The notes below the pieces were generated by a model. That model worked only from the letters and a program-made list of their open reading frames with translations, made no database searches and was not told where the DNA came from. The position numbers were made by a program, and so were the translations under genes. From the NCBI GenBank assembly GCA_021741145.1, contig JAIOYK010000026.1, positions 1-64,000 on the forward strand: DNA of 64,000 nt, given 5' to 3'. This document shows positions 24,252-34,256 of this stretch, one piece after another (the first letter of the stretch is position 1; the number at the start of each line of letters is the position of its first letter). The stretch is from Rhodospirillum sp. (GTDB lineage: Bacteria; Pseudomonadota; Alphaproteobacteria; Rhodospirillales; Rhodospirillaceae).

Positions 24252-25711
24252 TATTCGGCGGCTCCTGCCAGGGGGGTGGCGGCGGACGCGGTGTGGACTG
24301 GGGTCAGGGCGACGGGCACCTCGTCCCAGGGCGCGGGCAGGCGCACCTGCTCCCAAACCGGATTGTTGATCTCGATATCCATCTGGCGAACCATCTCGAT
24401 CATGCCCGCGTAGCCTTCGAAACCCGCGTGGCGTTCCTGGTTGATGTCCATCCAGGCGGTGCGGGCCTTCAGGGCGACAAACTGGGAGCGGCCACCGGAC
24501 AGCATGATGTCCGCCTCGCCGTCCTTGAACATGCGGTACATCTCGCCGTTGGGAATGGAGCCGAACAGTTCGCCCATCTTGCCCGTGGTATTTTGCTGAA
24601 GGGCCCGCTTGGCCTTGCCCTTGTCGTCCTCGGTGGACTTGCGAACCGAGGTGCCGATGACCTCCATGCCCATTTCCTGGAGGGCATGGACCACCGACCA
24701 GCTTTTCACGCCACCGGTGTAGAGCAGCACCTTCTTGCCTTCCAGGCGCGGCTTGTACTCCGCCATGGCGGCCCAGGCCTTGGCTTCCTCCTCGGCGATC
24801 AGGGCCTCGGTCCGGTCGATCAGATCGGCGTCGGCGCCCCGCTCCACCAGCATTTTCGCGATGGTGCGCAGGGACAGGCTGGTGTCGCCGATGCCGTAGA
24901 AGGAGCCCTCGAAATAGGGGATGCCATATTTTTCGCGCATGCCCCGGCCCAGGTTGATCATGGCCTGGGAGCAGACCATCATGTTGACCTGGGCGGTATG
25001 GGCCGCGGCGATGTCCACGTAGCGGGACCGCCCTGTAATGCAGGCGCGGATACGGATGCCCAGGCGCTCCAACAGCGGTTCCACCGCCGCGAACTCCCCG
25101 GCCACGTCGTATTCGCCGATGATGTTGATATCCGTGGAACCCACATCGTCGGGCTCCAGGGTGCCGACGACGTGGTCCAACAGAGCCTGAGCGCCCAACT
25201 TGTTCCCGAGGTTCTTGGAGCCGACGAAGCCCGGTGCGTTAACCGGAATCACCGGCTTGCCCAGGCGCTCGGTGGCGACCCGGCAGACCGTGTCGATGTC
25301 GTCGCCGATCAGGGCGGGCACACAGGTCTGATAGACGAAAACCGCCGGAGGATCGTATTTGGAGATGGCATCCTTGATCGCCCTGTAGAGCTTCTTTTCG
25401 CCCCCGCCGATCACGTCCAGTTCCGACAGGTCGGTGGTGAAGCCCCAGCGGTAGATCATGGGTCCCTTGGTGCCCACGTTGCGGGTATCCCAGGAGTTGC
25501 CCTCGCAGGCGATGGGACCATGCACCAGATGGACCACGTCGGTCACCGGCTGCAGGGCGATCTTCGCGCCATCGAAGGCGCAGCCACCCGCCGCCGCGCC
25601 GGGGGTCAGGCCCTTGGTGGCGCAGCCCTTCTTCCGGTCCACGTCGGACTTCGCGCGATTCTTGTCGCAGTCCGGCTCGTTGAAGACACTGGCGATCCGG
25701 TCACTGATCAT
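24251..25711 (-). CDS. nifE: FeMo-cofactor scaffold NifE
   Basis: NifE, with NifN, forms the heterotetrameric scaffold that receives NifB-co and inserts molybdenum and homocitrate. The 486-aa product resembles NifD: KGCATKGLTPGAAAGGCAFDGA, HGPIACEGNSWDTR, VYQTCVPALIGDDIDTVC, PVNAPGFVGSKNLGNK and LLYTGGVKSWS are all present, with the conserved cysteines in place. ATG at 25711 has GGAGGA upstream; the extension to 25786 overlaps the promoter. It is the first gene of the nifE-N-X unit, with a sigma-54 promoter and two NifA sites immediately upstream. Confidence 0.97.
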   Translation of the reverse strand: MISDRIASVFNEPDCDKNRAKSDVDRKKGCATKGLTPGAAAGGCAFDGAKIALQPVTDVVHLVHGPIACEGNSWDTRNVGTKGPMIYRWGFTTDLSELDVIGGGEKKLYRAIKDAISKYDPPAVFVYQTCVPALIGDDIDTVCRVATERLGKPVIPVNAPGFVGSKNLGNKLGAQALLDHVVGTLEPDDVGSTDINIIGEYDVAGEFAAVEPLLERLGIRIRACITGRSRYVDIAAAHTAQVNMMVCSQAMINLGRGMREKYGIPYFEGSFYGIGDTSLSLRTIAKMLVERGADADLIDRTEALIAEEEAKAWAAMAEYKPRLEGKKVLLYTGGVKSWSVVHALQEMGMEVIGTSVRKSTEDDKGKAKRALQQNTTGKMGELFGSIPNGEMYRMFKDGEADIMLSGGRSQFVALKARTAWMDINQERHAGFEGYAGMIEMVRQMDIEINNPVWEQVRLPAPWDEVPVALTPVHTASAATPLAGAAE

Positions 25712-25764
25712 CACGATCCTCCGAGGCAAGAGTTGGGGGACATCACTGCCGTCACCTCGGATAA

Positions 25765-25779
25765 GCAAAAGGAATGCCA
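25765..25779 (-). promoter_or_regulatory. Sigma-54 promoter of nifENX
   Basis: TGGCATTCCTTTTGC on the minus strand, with GG and GC ten bases apart. The -12 side is 53 bases before the nifE start codon. Confidence 0.9.
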
Positions 25780-25835
25780 ACTTCATCTTTCGTGTGAAAG
25801 CAATGCATTAACCCAATTCCCCTCCCCATTGGACC

Positions 25836-25868
25836 TGTCGTGTGACGAACAATGTCGGCTTTCCGACA
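25836..25868. promoter_or_regulatory. Two adjacent NifA activator sites for nifE
   Basis: TGTCGTGTGACGAACA (25836-25851) and TGTCGGCTTTCCGACA (25853-25868) both fit TGT-N10-ACA and lie one base apart. The nearer one is 57 bases from the -24 element. The second is a perfect palindrome except for its centre, a strong site. Confidence 0.9.
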
Positions 25869-26016
25869 TGGTTAAAGACCCTATTCCTGGTATAGGGTGG
25901 GGACGGTGTAAAAAGCCGTGACATCTGGACACCGCTTGGTGTAGAGACAATTTCACACTTCGTTTGGCATGAATGCCATTCGTATTACACGAAAAAACTG
26001 TTTAAAAGAGGCGCGC

Positions 26017-26907
26017 GTGAAGCACCTAGACTCCCTGGAAGCGGAAAGCATCCATATCCTGCGGGAGACCGCGGCCCAGTTCCAGCGACCCGTGCTGATG
26101 TATTCCATCGGCAAGGACAGCTCGGTGTTGATGCATCTGGCGCGCAAGGCCTTCTTCCCCTCCCGCCCCCCCTTCCCCTTCCTGCATATCGATACGACCT
26201 GGAAATTCCACGAGATGATCGCCTTTCGCGACCGCCGCGTGGCCGAGGAAGAGGTGGACCTGATCGTCCACACCAACCCGGACGGGTTAGAGAATAAGGT
26301 CACCCCCTTCACCCATGGGGCGGCCTATACGGATATCATGAAGACCCAGGCCCTGCGTCAGGCCCTGACGGCGGGCGGCTACGACGGTGTGATCGGCGGC
26401 GCCCGGCGGGACGAGGAGAAGTCCCGGGCCAAGGAGCGGGTCTTCAGCTTCCGCGACGCCCATCACCGGTGGGATCCGAAGAACCAGAAACCCGAACTGT
26501 GGAACACCTATAACGGCCGGACCAACAAGGGCGAGAGCGTGCGGGTCTTCCCGCTCTCCAACTGGACCGAGTTGGACATCTGGCTTTACATCCTGCGCGA
26601 GGGGATCCCCGTCGTCCCCCTGTACCTGGCCAAGGACCGCCCGGTGGTGGAGCGCGACGGCGCGCTGATCATGGTCGACGATGACCGCTTCCCCCTCCTG
26701 CCCAATGAAACCCCAATGATGAAGTCGGTGCGCTTCCGCACGCTGGGCTGCTACCCCCTGACCGGCGCCATCGAAAGCGAGGCCGCCACCCTCCACGAGA
26801 TCATCGCCGAAATGCTGGTGGCCCGAACCTCGGAACGCCAGGGGCGCCTCATCGACCAAGACCAGTCCGCCTCCATGGAACTGAAGAAGCAGGAAGGATA
26901 TTTCTAA
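26017..26907 (+). CDS. cysD: Sulfate adenylyltransferase small subunit
   Basis: CysD makes adenosine-5'-phosphosulfate (APS) from ATP and sulfate, driven by the GTPase CysN, in assimilatory sulfate reduction. The 296-aa product starts [21 protein letters not shown], has the nucleotide-binding loop [34 protein letters not shown], and ends [11 protein letters not shown], all near identical to the family. I use the GTG at 26017, preceded by AAGAGG; the ATG at 25969 in the same frame lies inside a TGGCAT-GA-ATGCCA palindrome (25965-25978) and would add 16 residues without family match. It overlaps cysNC by one base (TAATG). It is divergent from nifE across a 305-base spacer. Confidence 0.95.
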   Translation: MKHLDSLEAESIHILRETAAQFQRPVLMYSIGKDSSVLMHLARKAFFPSRPPFPFLHIDTTWKFHEMIAFRDRRVAEEEVDLIVHTNPDGLENKVTPFTHGAAYTDIMKTQALRQALTAGGYDGVIGGARRDEEKSRAKERVFSFRDAHHRWDPKNQKPELWNTYNGRTNKGESVRVFPLSNWTELDIWLYILREGIPVVPLYLAKDRPVVERDGALIMVDDDRFPLLPNETPMMKSVRFRTLGCYPLTGAIESEAATLHEIIAEMLVARTSERQGRLIDQDQSASMELKKQEGYF

Positions 26908-28862
26908 TGGACGGCACCCCTTCCAACGCAGCCCCCTCCGCCCACCCCTCCCTCGCCGCGCAACGGGTCCAGACCTACCTGGAAAAGCACGAGGACAAGG
27001 GCCTGCTGCGCCTGTTGACCTGCGGTTCCGTCGACGATGGAAAATCCACCCTGATCGGCCGCCTGCTCCACGACACCAAGCAGGTCTTCGACGACCTGAT
27101 GAGCGCCCTGGAACGGGACAGCAAGGTCTCCGGCACGACCGGTCCCGGACGGGTGGATTATGCCTTGCTGCTCGATGGTCTCCAGGCGGAGCGCGAACAG
27201 GGCATCACCATCGACGCCGCCTATCGCTATTTCAACACGGAGAAGCGGAAATTCGTCGTCGCCGACGCGCCCGGCCACGAGCAGTACACCCGCAACATGT
27301 GCACCGCGGCCTCCACCGCGGAACTGGCCATCCTGTTGGTGGATGCCCGCAAGGGGGTGATCACCCAGACCCGGCGTCACACCTATGTCTGCTCCCTGAT
27401 GGGGATCAAGACCGTTGTGCTCGCGGTCAACAAGATGGACCTGAGGGATTATGATCAGGGGGTCTTCGACGCCATCGTCGCGGCGTACTTGCCCTTCGCC
27501 GCGAAGCTGGGCATCGACACCGTCACCTGCATTCCCCTCTCGGCCCTGGAGGGCGACAACATCGTCGCCCCCAGCCCCCATATGCCCTGGTACACCGGCC
27601 CGGCCCTGCTGCCCTTCCTGGAGGAGGTGGACGTCGCCACCGACCGGGAGCACTCGTCTTTCCGCTTCCCGGTCCAATGGGTCAATCGGCCCAACCTGGA
27701 TTTCCGCGGGTTCTCCGGCACCGTGGTCTCCGGCGCCATTTCCGTGGGCGATGGGGTCAGCACCCTGCCCAGCGGTCAGAAGTCCAAGGTGGCGCGGATC
27801 GTCACCAAGGACGGCGACCTGGCGCGCGCCGTGGCCGGTCAGGCGGTGACCCTGACGCTGACTGATGAAATCGATGTCAGCCGCGGCGATATGCTGGTCC
27901 CGACCGAGGACCAGCCGGCCATGGGCGACCATTTCACCGCCAATCTGATCTGGATGGACAGCAACGCCCTGATGCCGGGCCGGGAATATTTGGTCCGCAT
28001 GGGGCCGCGTCAGACCCGGGGCCAAGTCACCTCCATCAAGCACAAGATCGACGTCAACACCATGGACGAGCGGCCGGCGCCGACCCTGGAACTGAACGAT
28101 GTGGGGCTGGTCAACCTGAGCATCGACCGCGCCCTGCCCTTTGACCCCTACACCGAGAATCGGGATACCGGATCCTTCATCCTGATCGACCGGCTGACCA
28201 ACGCCACCGTCGGCGCGGGCATGATCCAGTTCTCCCTCTGGCGGTCGACCAATCTGGCCTGGCAGCACCTGGAGATCGGGCCGGAACAGCGGGCCCGGCA
28301 GAAGGGCCAACGGCCCTGCGTGCTCTGGCTGACGGGCCTGTCCGGCTCGGGCAAATCGACCATCGCCAACCTGTTGGACAAGCGCCTCTACGCCGAGGGG
28401 CACCATGCCACCATGCTGGACGGCGACAACGTGCGCCATGGCCTGAACAACGACCTGGGCTTCACCGCCCAGGACCGGGTGGAGAACATCCGCCGGGTGA
28501 CCGAAGTGGCCAGCCTGATGGCCGACGCCGGGCTGATCACCCTGGTCTCCTTCATCTCCCCCTATCGGGAGGAGCGGAACTCGGCCAAGGTCCGCATTGG
28601 CGACGCCCGCTTCGTGGAGATCTATGTCAAGGCCGACGTGGCGACCTGCGCCGAGCGCGATCCCAAGGGCCTCTACAAAAAGGCCCTGGCCGGAGAGATC
28701 AAGAACTTCACCGGCGTGGACGCCCCCTACGAGGAACCCCTGGACCCCACGGTCACCGTGGACACGGCCAACAGCACGCCCGAGGAAGCCGTGGAATTGA
28801 TCCTCGACTGGCTGCGTGCCCAGGGCTTCCTGTCGGTCGAAGGGGACGGGTCGGGGATCTGA
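26907..28862 (+). CDS. cysNC: Bifunctional CysN-CysC: sulfate adenylyltransferase large subunit / APS kinase
   Basis: The protein activates sulfate in two steps: the GTPase half drives APS formation by CysD, and the kinase half phosphorylates APS to PAPS. In the 651-aa chain the EF-Tu-like domain has GSVDDGKST (residues 40-48), [12 protein letters not shown] and NKMDL; beta-barrel domains follow; the C-terminal kinase has a P-loop GLSGSGKST (477-485), [16 protein letters not shown] and FISPYREER. The fusion is common in alphaproteobacteria. It overlaps cysD by one base. No PAPS reductase or sulfite reductase gene is in the window. Confidence 0.97.
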   Translation: MDGTPSNAAPSAHPSLAAQRVQTYLEKHEDKGLLRLLTCGSVDDGKSTLIGRLLHDTKQVFDDLMSALERDSKVSGTTGPGRVDYALLLDGLQAEREQGITIDAAYRYFNTEKRKFVVADAPGHEQYTRNMCTAASTAELAILLVDARKGVITQTRRHTYVCSLMGIKTVVLAVNKMDLRDYDQGVFDAIVAAYLPFAAKLGIDTVTCIPLSALEGDNIVAPSPHMPWYTGPALLPFLEEVDVATDREHSSFRFPVQWVNRPNLDFRGFSGTVVSGAISVGDGVSTLPSGQKSKVARIVTKDGDLARAVAGQAVTLTLTDEIDVSRGDMLVPTEDQPAMGDHFTANLIWMDSNALMPGREYLVRMGPRQTRGQVTSIKHKIDVNTMDERPAPTLELNDVGLVNLSIDRALPFDPYTENRDTGSFILIDRLTNATVGAGMIQFSLWRSTNLAWQHLEIGPEQRARQKGQRPCVLWLTGLSGSGKSTIANLLDKRLYAEGHHATMLDGDNVRHGLNNDLGFTAQDRVENIRRVTEVASLMADAGLITLVSFISPYREERNSAKVRIGDARFVEIYVKADVATCAERDPKGLYKKALAGEIKNFTGVDAPYEEPLDPTVTVDTANSTPEEAVELILDWLRAQGFLSVEGDGSGI

Positions 28863-29023
28863 TCCCGCCCCTTGGGCATACAAGCAATCTCATGTCCCGG
28901 GATGGCCAAATCCGGCCCGCCCCGGGACACGTCTTCCGCCCCATGGGTGTTGGAAATCGGGTACCCAAGACAGCATGGGCTCCGTATAAGGAAAGCTGTC
29001 CCTTCCCCGCCCCGGAGAGCCCC

Positions 29024-29674
29024 ATGCCCGGTTTCGCCGAGTTCCCAAAGCTCCATGTCCTCGACCATCCGCTGATCCAGCACAAGCTGAGCTACATGCG
29101 GAACAAGGATACCTCGACCCGCACCTTCCGCATGCTGCTGAAGGAAATCGCCCTGCTGATGGGCTACGAGGTCACCCGCTCCCTGCCAATGACCACCGAG
29201 CGAATCGACACTCCCCTTGAGCCCATGGATGCCCCGGTCATCCGGGGCAAGAAGCTGGTGGTGGTCCCCATTCTGCGTGCGGGTCAGGGCATGGCCGACG
29301 GCTTGTTGGAACTGGTGCCCAGCGCCCGGGTCGGCCATATCGGGCTTTACCGGGACGAAGAAACGCACCAGCCCGTGGAATATCTGGTGAAGCTGCCCGA
29401 CCCCGCGGAGCGGATCTTCATCCTGGTCGACCCCATGCTCGCGACGGGCCATTCGGGCGCCCACGCGGCCACCGTACTCAAGCGCCATGGGGTGCCGGGG
29501 GAATCCATCCGCTTCATGGCCCTGGTCGCCGCGCCCGAAGGGGTGAAGACCTTCCAGGCCGCCCACCCGGACATCCCCATCTACGTGGCCAGCCTGGACC
29601 GCCAGTTGAACGAAAAGGCCTATATCTGCCCAGGCCTGGGCGACGCGGGCGACCGGCTGTTCGGCACCAAGTAG
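29024..29674 (+). CDS. upp: Uracil phosphoribosyltransferase
   Basis: Upp salvages uracil to UMP using PRPP. The 216-aa protein has [27 protein letters not shown]-type N-terminus (residues 9-34), [21 protein letters not shown], the PRPP-binding loop [14 protein letters not shown] and the C-terminal uracil-binding [16 protein letters not shown]. Length is typical (208-216). The ATG at 29024 is preceded by CGGAGAG; a longer frame to 28892 has no conserved residues. It lies 161 bases downstream of cysNC and probably has its own promoter. Confidence 0.96.
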   Translation: MPGFAEFPKLHVLDHPLIQHKLSYMRNKDTSTRTFRMLLKEIALLMGYEVTRSLPMTTERIDTPLEPMDAPVIRGKKLVVVPILRAGQGMADGLLELVPSARVGHIGLYRDEETHQPVEYLVKLPDPAERIFILVDPMLATGHSGAHAATVLKRHGVPGESIRFMALVAAPEGVKTFQAAHPDIPIYVASLDRQLNEKAYICPGLGDAGDRLFGTK

Positions 29675-29777
29675 AGCCTTTCACCGCCATCCGACAGAAT
29701 GCACTCGTTAACCGATAGCGGAAGAGTTTATCAGGGGAAGCCTTATCGTCCGAAATGTGGGCGAGGGCATCCTCCCC

Positions 29778-31013
29778 TCACTCCGCCGGGGAGGGCTCCA
29801 ATTCCGCCTTCTTCCGGGTCAGCGGGCTATCGGTGATCGGCAGATTGACCACCGCCGCGGCCACGCCCAACAGGGCCGACAGGATCCACATCAGGTCGAA
29901 ACTCCCGGTCATGTCGTAGATCACGCCCCCCAGCCAAGCGCCGAAGAAGGCGCCGATCTGGTGGGACAGCATGACAATTCCGAAAAGCGTGGCCATGTAT
30001 CGCGACCCGAAAATCTGCACGATGATCCCGCTGGTCGGCGGCACCGTCGACAGCCAGAGCAGCCCCAAGGCCCCACCGAACAGCAGGAAGGTCAGTTCCG
30101 TCTTCGGCGCGGCCATGAACACCAGGATCAGCACCGCGCGCAGACCATAGATAGCCGAAAGCAGCCATTTCTTGCGGTAGCGGTCCCCCAGGGCTCCAGC
30201 GGCGATCGTCCCCACCATGTTGAAGAGACCAACCACCGCCAATGTTCCCGCGGCCACGCCACCCGGCAAGCCGCAAGTCTGCACGAAGGTCGGCAGGTGG
30301 GTGGCGATGAAGGCGATGTGGAAGCCGCAGACGAAGAATCCCAGGGTCAGCAGACGGTAGCCGCCATGGCCGAAGGCCTCGCCCATGGCCGCGCCCAGGC
30401 TGGCGCTCTCGCCCTCGGCCGCCGCGCTGTCGGGGCGCCCGGCGAGCACCAAACCCAGGGGCACCATGATCAGGCTGATCGCCCCCATGGCCACCAGGGC
30501 ATCACTCCATCCCAGGGCCTGATTGAGGGCCTCCGTCGTCGGGGCCATGGTGAACTGGCCGAAGGACCCTCCGGCACTGACGATCCCCAGGGCAAGCCCT
30601 CGCCGCCGGGGCTCCACGAGGCGTCCGACCGCCCCCAGCACCACCGGGAAGGTGGTGAAGCCCACGCCCATGCCCAGCAACAGGCCGCCGGTGGCATGCA
30701 GGCCCCAAGGAGAGGTCACCCCCGCCATCAAGGCCAGGGACAGGCCATAGAGGAGGCCGCCAATGACCAGCACCCGCGCCGTTCCGAAGCGGTCGGCGAT
30801 CATCCCGGCGATGGGCGAGGCCAAGCCCCAAAGCAGGTTCTGGATGGCGAAGGCCAGACCGAAGGTCGTGGTGCTCCACCCCAGGTCCGCGGCCATATCC
30901 GGGATGAACAATCCCAGGGACTGCCGCACCCCAAGGTTCAGGGCGAGGATCAGTCCTCCGGCGACAATGACCAATGGGAAACCAGGGTGGAGGCCAAATG
31001 GGACGCGGCGCAT
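29778..31013 (-). CDS. MFS transporter, organic-anion/monocarboxylate-like
   Basis: A twelve-helix carrier of 411 aa. It starts with helix 1 (FPLVIVAGGLILALNLGVRQSLGLF), the NxGVRQSxGLF sequence being common in the oxalate/formate-antiporter-like and NarK-related MFS branch. Loop 2-3 reads GMIADRFGTARVLVIGG and loop 8-9 GALGDRYRKKWLLS. The C-terminus is a charged tail. It is convergent with upp. The substrate is unknown; monocarboxylates are a guess based on family resemblance. ATG at 31013. Confidence 0.85.
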   Translation of the reverse strand: MRRVPFGLHPGFPLVIVAGGLILALNLGVRQSLGLFIPDMAADLGWSTTTFGLAFAIQNLLWGLASPIAGMIADRFGTARVLVIGGLLYGLSLALMAGVTSPWGLHATGGLLLGMGVGFTTFPVVLGAVGRLVEPRRRGLALGIVSAGGSFGQFTMAPTTEALNQALGWSDALVAMGAISLIMVPLGLVLAGRPDSAAAEGESASLGAAMGEAFGHGGYRLLTLGFFVCGFHIAFIATHLPTFVQTCGLPGGVAAGTLAVVGLFNMVGTIAAGALGDRYRKKWLLSAIYGLRAVLILVFMAAPKTELTFLLFGGALGLLWLSTVPPTSGIIVQIFGSRYMATLFGIVMLSHQIGAFFGAWLGGVIYDMTGSFDLMWILSALLGVAAAVVNLPITDSPLTRKKAELEPSPAE

Positions 31014-31229
31014 GACAGTCTTCCCTGGATTGAACGGACAGAGATGTTAGGAATAGATCCTAACCGGACCGTCCCCGGAGAGGCGACTGAATCTTCCTGT
31101 GGGTGGCGGTGAGAATAATTAACTCCTCCCGCCCTTGGCCAGCCCCGCCACCGATAGAAACCCTCTGAAAAGCCAAGGACTCAAGGCGCGTCACGGGTCG
31201 CGCCACACGGGACGAAGGGGGACGGCCCG

Positions 31230-31340
31230 CTGTTCCTGGTCCTGCTTTTCCTTGGCCTGTTCTCCACCTTTGGCGCCGTGGCCCTGGCGGCGACGGTGAT
31301 GACCCTCGCCACGCCCGAAAAGGATCCCGAGGAAAACTAG
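31230..31340 (+). CDS. Candidate 36-aa single-helix membrane peptide with CTG start
   Basis: The frame reads [20 protein letters not shown], then a short polar tail ending EKDPEEN and TAG. It would be one membrane helix followed by an acidic cytoplasmic end. No ATG, GTG or TTG opens the frame, but CTG at 31230 is preceded by AAGGGGGA at a normal distance (seven bases). The codons keep the high third-position GC of neighbours. It lies in a 398-base gap between an MFS gene and rimO. It may be real, or the relic of a longer gene that lost its start. Confidence 0.35.
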   Translation: MFLVLLFLGLFSTFGAVALAATVMTLATPEKDPEEN

Positions 31341-31411
31341 CCAGATCGGGGCGAGGGGCTTATATGGGTGCGGACAGGCTCCCCCTCCCCCCCTTGAGTT
31401 CGCGAGACGCC

Positions 31412-32737
31412 ATGAACAATGACCCCCGCAAGGTCGGTATCGTCAGCCTGGGCTGCCCCAAGGCCCTGGTGGATTCCGAACGGATTCTCACCCGCCTGCG
31501 CGCCGAGGGCTACGAGGTCGCCCCCACCTACGAGGGCGCCCATGTGGTCATCGTAAACACCTGTGGCTTCCTGGATTCCGCCAAGGCCGAAAGCTTGGAG
31601 GCCATCGGCGAGGCGATGGAGCAAAACGGCAAGGTGATCGTCACCGGCTGCATGGGCGGGGACGAAGCCAATATCCGCGCCCACCATCCCGAAGTGTTGG
31701 CCGTCACCGGCCCCCACCAATACGAGCAGGTGGTCGCCGCCGTGCACGCGGCCGCGCCACCGTCCCACGATCCCCATACCTCGCTGGTGCCACCCCAGGG
31801 CATCCGCCTGACACCGCGCCATTACGCCTATCTGAAGATCTCCGAGGGCTGCGACCATTCCTGCTCCTTCTGCATCATTCCGGACCTGCGTGGCCCGCTC
31901 GCCAGCCGCCCGGTCGGGTCGGTCCTGGCCGAAGCCGAACGCCTCGCCGCCGCCGGGGTCAAGGAACTGCTGGTCATTAGCCAGGACACCAGCGCCTACG
32001 GGGTGGACCTGAAATACGCGCAAAGCGACTGGCGGGGCCGCCCCGTGACAGCCCGCATGACCGAACTCTGCGCGGCCCTGGGCGAGTTGGGCATCTGGAC
32101 CCGCCTCCATTACGTCTACCCCTATCCCCATGTGGACGAGATCTTCCCGCTGATGGCCGATGGCAAGGTCCTGCCCTACCTGGACATCCCCTTCCAGCAT
32201 GCCAGCCCCGGGATTCTGCGGGCCATGAAGCGCCCCGCGGCCCAGGAGAAGGTGCTCGACCGCATCAAGGCCTGGCGCGCCCAGGTGCCCGACCTGACGC
32301 TCCGCTCCACTTTCATCGTCGGTTTCCCCGGCGAAACCGAGGAGGACGTCCAGCGCCTGCTCGACTGGCTGGAGGAAGCCCAACTCGACCGGGTGGGCTG
32401 CTTCCAGTACGAAGCCGTCGAGGGCGCCAAGGCCAATGCCCTGGCCGATCCTGTTCCCGACGAACTCAAGGAAGAGCGCTGGCACCGCTTCATGGCCGCC
32501 CAACAGGCGATCAGTGAGAAGCGGCTGGCCGCCAAGGTGGGCAAGACCCTGCCGGTGATCGTCGACGAAGTGGACGAGGACGGCGCCATCTGCCGCACCC
32601 AGGGGGACGCGCCGGAGATCGACGGCAGCTTTTACCTCAACGGCGAGACCGGCGTCGCGCCCGGGGATATCGTCCTGGCCACCGTCGAGGAATCCGACGA
32701 ATACGACCTCTGGGGATCCCTCGCGGATGGCCGTTGA
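31412..32737 (+). CDS. rimO: Ribosomal protein S12 methylthiotransferase RimO
   Basis: RimO adds a methylthio group to the conserved aspartate of ribosomal protein S12 using two [4Fe-4S] clusters. The 441-aa product has the N-terminal UPF0004 domain with cysteines C15 ([12 protein letters not shown]), C51 and C80 ([10 protein letters not shown]), the radical SAM motif C147-x3-C151-x2-C154 in GCDHSCSFC, and a C-terminal TRAM domain ([15 protein letters not shown]). These segments distinguish RimO from MiaB, in which the first motif differs. ATG at 31412; the frame's extension to 31364 is unsupported. It overlaps mobA by 11 bases. Confidence 0.97.
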   Translation: MNNDPRKVGIVSLGCPKALVDSERILTRLRAEGYEVAPTYEGAHVVIVNTCGFLDSAKAESLEAIGEAMEQNGKVIVTGCMGGDEANIRAHHPEVLAVTGPHQYEQVVAAVHAAAPPSHDPHTSLVPPQGIRLTPRHYAYLKISEGCDHSCSFCIIPDLRGPLASRPVGSVLAEAERLAAAGVKELLVISQDTSAYGVDLKYAQSDWRGRPVTARMTELCAALGELGIWTRLHYVYPYPHVDEIFPLMADGKVLPYLDIPFQHASPGILRAMKRPAAQEKVLDRIKAWRAQVPDLTLRSTFIVGFPGETEEDVQRLLDWLEEAQLDRVGCFQYEAVEGAKANALADPVPDELKEERWHRFMAAQQAISEKRLAAKVGKTLPVIVDEVDEDGAICRTQGDAPEIDGSFYLNGETGVAPGDIVLATVEESDEYDLWGSLADGR

Positions 32738-33407
32738 CCCCGACAGGGTGGCCCTGGGTCTGCTTGCCGGAGGCGAGGGAAAGCGCCTGGGCGGAACCGC
32801 CAAGGGGCTGCTGATGCTCGCCGGCCGCCCGATGGCCCATTGGGCCCTGTCCGCCGTCGCGGGACGGATCGGCCCGCGCGCCATCTCCGTCCACGCCGAG
32901 GACCCCCAATGGGACCCCCTGGGCCTGCCCCAGGTGGTGGACTGGCCGGGTCCGCGCATGGGTCCCATCGCCGCCATCGCCGCCCTGCTGGAATGGGCCG
33001 AAGCCCAAGGGGCGGAGCGCCTGCTCACCCTGCCCGCGGATACTCCCTTTGTCCGAGCCGAAGCCATCGACCGCCTGTCCGCAGCCCTGGACGGCGCCTT
33101 CGGAACCAGGGATCCGGCGGAACTCCCGGTGGCCCTGCCGGTGTTCAAGAAGCGGCGGCACCATGCGCTCGCCCTTTGGCCCGTGGGGGGGCGCGCCGCG
33201 GCCGTGGCCGCCCGCGCTTGCCGGGAGGGCGGCGCCTCCCTAAAATCGATCTTCGAGGAAACGGGGGTTCTTCTGGTGGACTGTAACGATTTGGGACCGG
33301 AGGATCCGTTCCTGAACGTCAATACACCCGAGGAATTGGCCAAGGCCCGGACCCGGGCCACCACCCAGGTCGCCCGATCCCTCGTCCCCGACTCGCGAAA
33401 GCTGTGA
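32727..33407 (+). CDS. MobA-like molybdopterin guanylyltransferase
   Basis: MobA transfers GMP from GTP to molybdopterin to form the guanine dinucleotide cofactor. The 226-aa protein has the nucleotidyltransferase start [20 protein letters not shown] (family form LAGGxGxRMGGxDK), [15 protein letters not shown] for the GPL-x-G-like loop, and LPADTPFV with the metal-binding DxP. The MGG-x-D-K element is altered to LGGTAK, so it is a divergent member and could act on another nucleotide or cofactor (MocA-like). It overlaps rimO by 11 bases and precedes moaC by 18. Confidence 0.85.
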   Translation: MAVDPDRVALGLLAGGEGKRLGGTAKGLLMLAGRPMAHWALSAVAGRIGPRAISVHAEDPQWDPLGLPQVVDWPGPRMGPIAAIAALLEWAEAQGAERLLTLPADTPFVRAEAIDRLSAALDGAFGTRDPAELPVALPVFKKRRHHALALWPVGGRAAAVAARACREGGASLKSIFEETGVLLVDCNDLGPEDPFLNVNTPEELAKARTRATTQVARSLVPDSRKL

Positions 33408-33425
33408 ACCCGAAAGCCCCAAAAA

Positions 33426-33935
33426 ATGACCGATCCCCTTCCCAAAACTCCGGCACCCACCGATGGCCTGACGCATTTCGACGGTTTGGGTAACGCGGTC
33501 ATGGTCGACGTCTCGGCCAAGGGCGAAACGGACCGTGTGGCCGTGGCCAAGGGCGCGGTGGAGATGGCGCCGGAAACCCTGCGGCTGATCATGGACCGGG
33601 GCTTGAAGAAGGGCGACGTGCTGACCGTGGCCCAACTGGCCGGAATCATGGGGGCCAAACGGACGCCGGATCTGATCCCGCTCTGCCATCCCTTGGCCCT
33701 GACCAAGGTCACCGTGGACCTGACCCCCGACCCCGAAACCAACCGGGTCGAGATCACGGCCACTTGTCGCCTGAAAGGGCGGACGGGGGTGGAGATGGAG
33801 GCCCTGACCGCGGTGAGCGTGGCCGGGCTGACCGTTTATGACATGTGCAAGGCCGTGGACAAGGGCATGCGCCTGACAGATATCCGCGTGGTTTCCAAAA
33901 GCGGCGGAAAATCCGGCGATTGGACCGCCGCCTGA
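33426..33935 (+). CDS. moaC: Cyclic pyranopterin monophosphate synthase MoaC
   Basis: MoaC with MoaA turns GTP into cyclic pyranopterin monophosphate, the first molybdenum cofactor intermediate. The 169-aa product has [21 protein letters not shown], the catalytic IPLCHPL motif, and [25 protein letters not shown] near the C-terminus, with the conserved lysine and histidine residues in place. Length matches (160-170). Next in line are moaD and moaE after 65 bases; moaA is not in the window. Confidence 0.97.
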   Translation: MTDPLPKTPAPTDGLTHFDGLGNAVMVDVSAKGETDRVAVAKGAVEMAPETLRLIMDRGLKKGDVLTVAQLAGIMGAKRTPDLIPLCHPLALTKVTVDLTPDPETNRVEITATCRLKGRTGVEMEALTAVSVAGLTVYDMCKAVDKGMRLTDIRVVSKSGGKSGDWTAA

Positions 33936-34000
33936 GCCGGGAGCGGAGCGATCCACCCGGAGCGATCCGCCGCGGGATATTTTATAAAAAGGACTCCTCC

Positions 34001-34252
34001 ATGAAGGTGCTGTATTTCGCCTGGGTTCGAGAAAAGGTCGGCCTGGACATCGAGGAGGTTTCACCCCCCGACACCGTCTTGACGGTGGGTGACCTCGCCG
34101 CCTGGCTTTCCACGCGCAGCCCGGGACACAAGGACGGACTGAGTGATCTCTCCCGCTTACGGGCCGCGGTGGACCAGGATTTGGCCCAACCCGACAGCCC
34201 CGTCACCGGGGTCGCCGAGGTCGCCTTCTTCCCCCCCATGACCGGAGGCTGA
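34001..34252 (+). CDS. moaD: Molybdopterin synthase sulfur carrier subunit MoaD
   Basis: MoaD is a ubiquitin-fold protein whose C-terminal thiocarboxylate donates sulfur to cyclic pyranopterin monophosphate. The 83-aa product begins MKVLYFAWVREKVG, has VLTVGDLAAWL, and ends in VAFFPPMTGG with the essential double glycine. ATG at 34001 has AAAAGGAC upstream; a longer frame to 33845 overlaps moaC and is rejected. It ends four bases before moaE. Confidence 0.96.
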   Translation: MKVLYFAWVREKVGLDIEEVSPPDTVLTVGDLAAWLSTRSPGHKDGLSDLSRLRAAVDQDLAQPDSPVTGVAEVAFFPPMTGG

Positions 34253-34256
34253 TCCC

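Noticed and set aside
26904-28883. 659-codon minus-strand frame opposite cysNC
   Set aside because: An antisense shadow produced by codon bias; cysNC is unmistakable.
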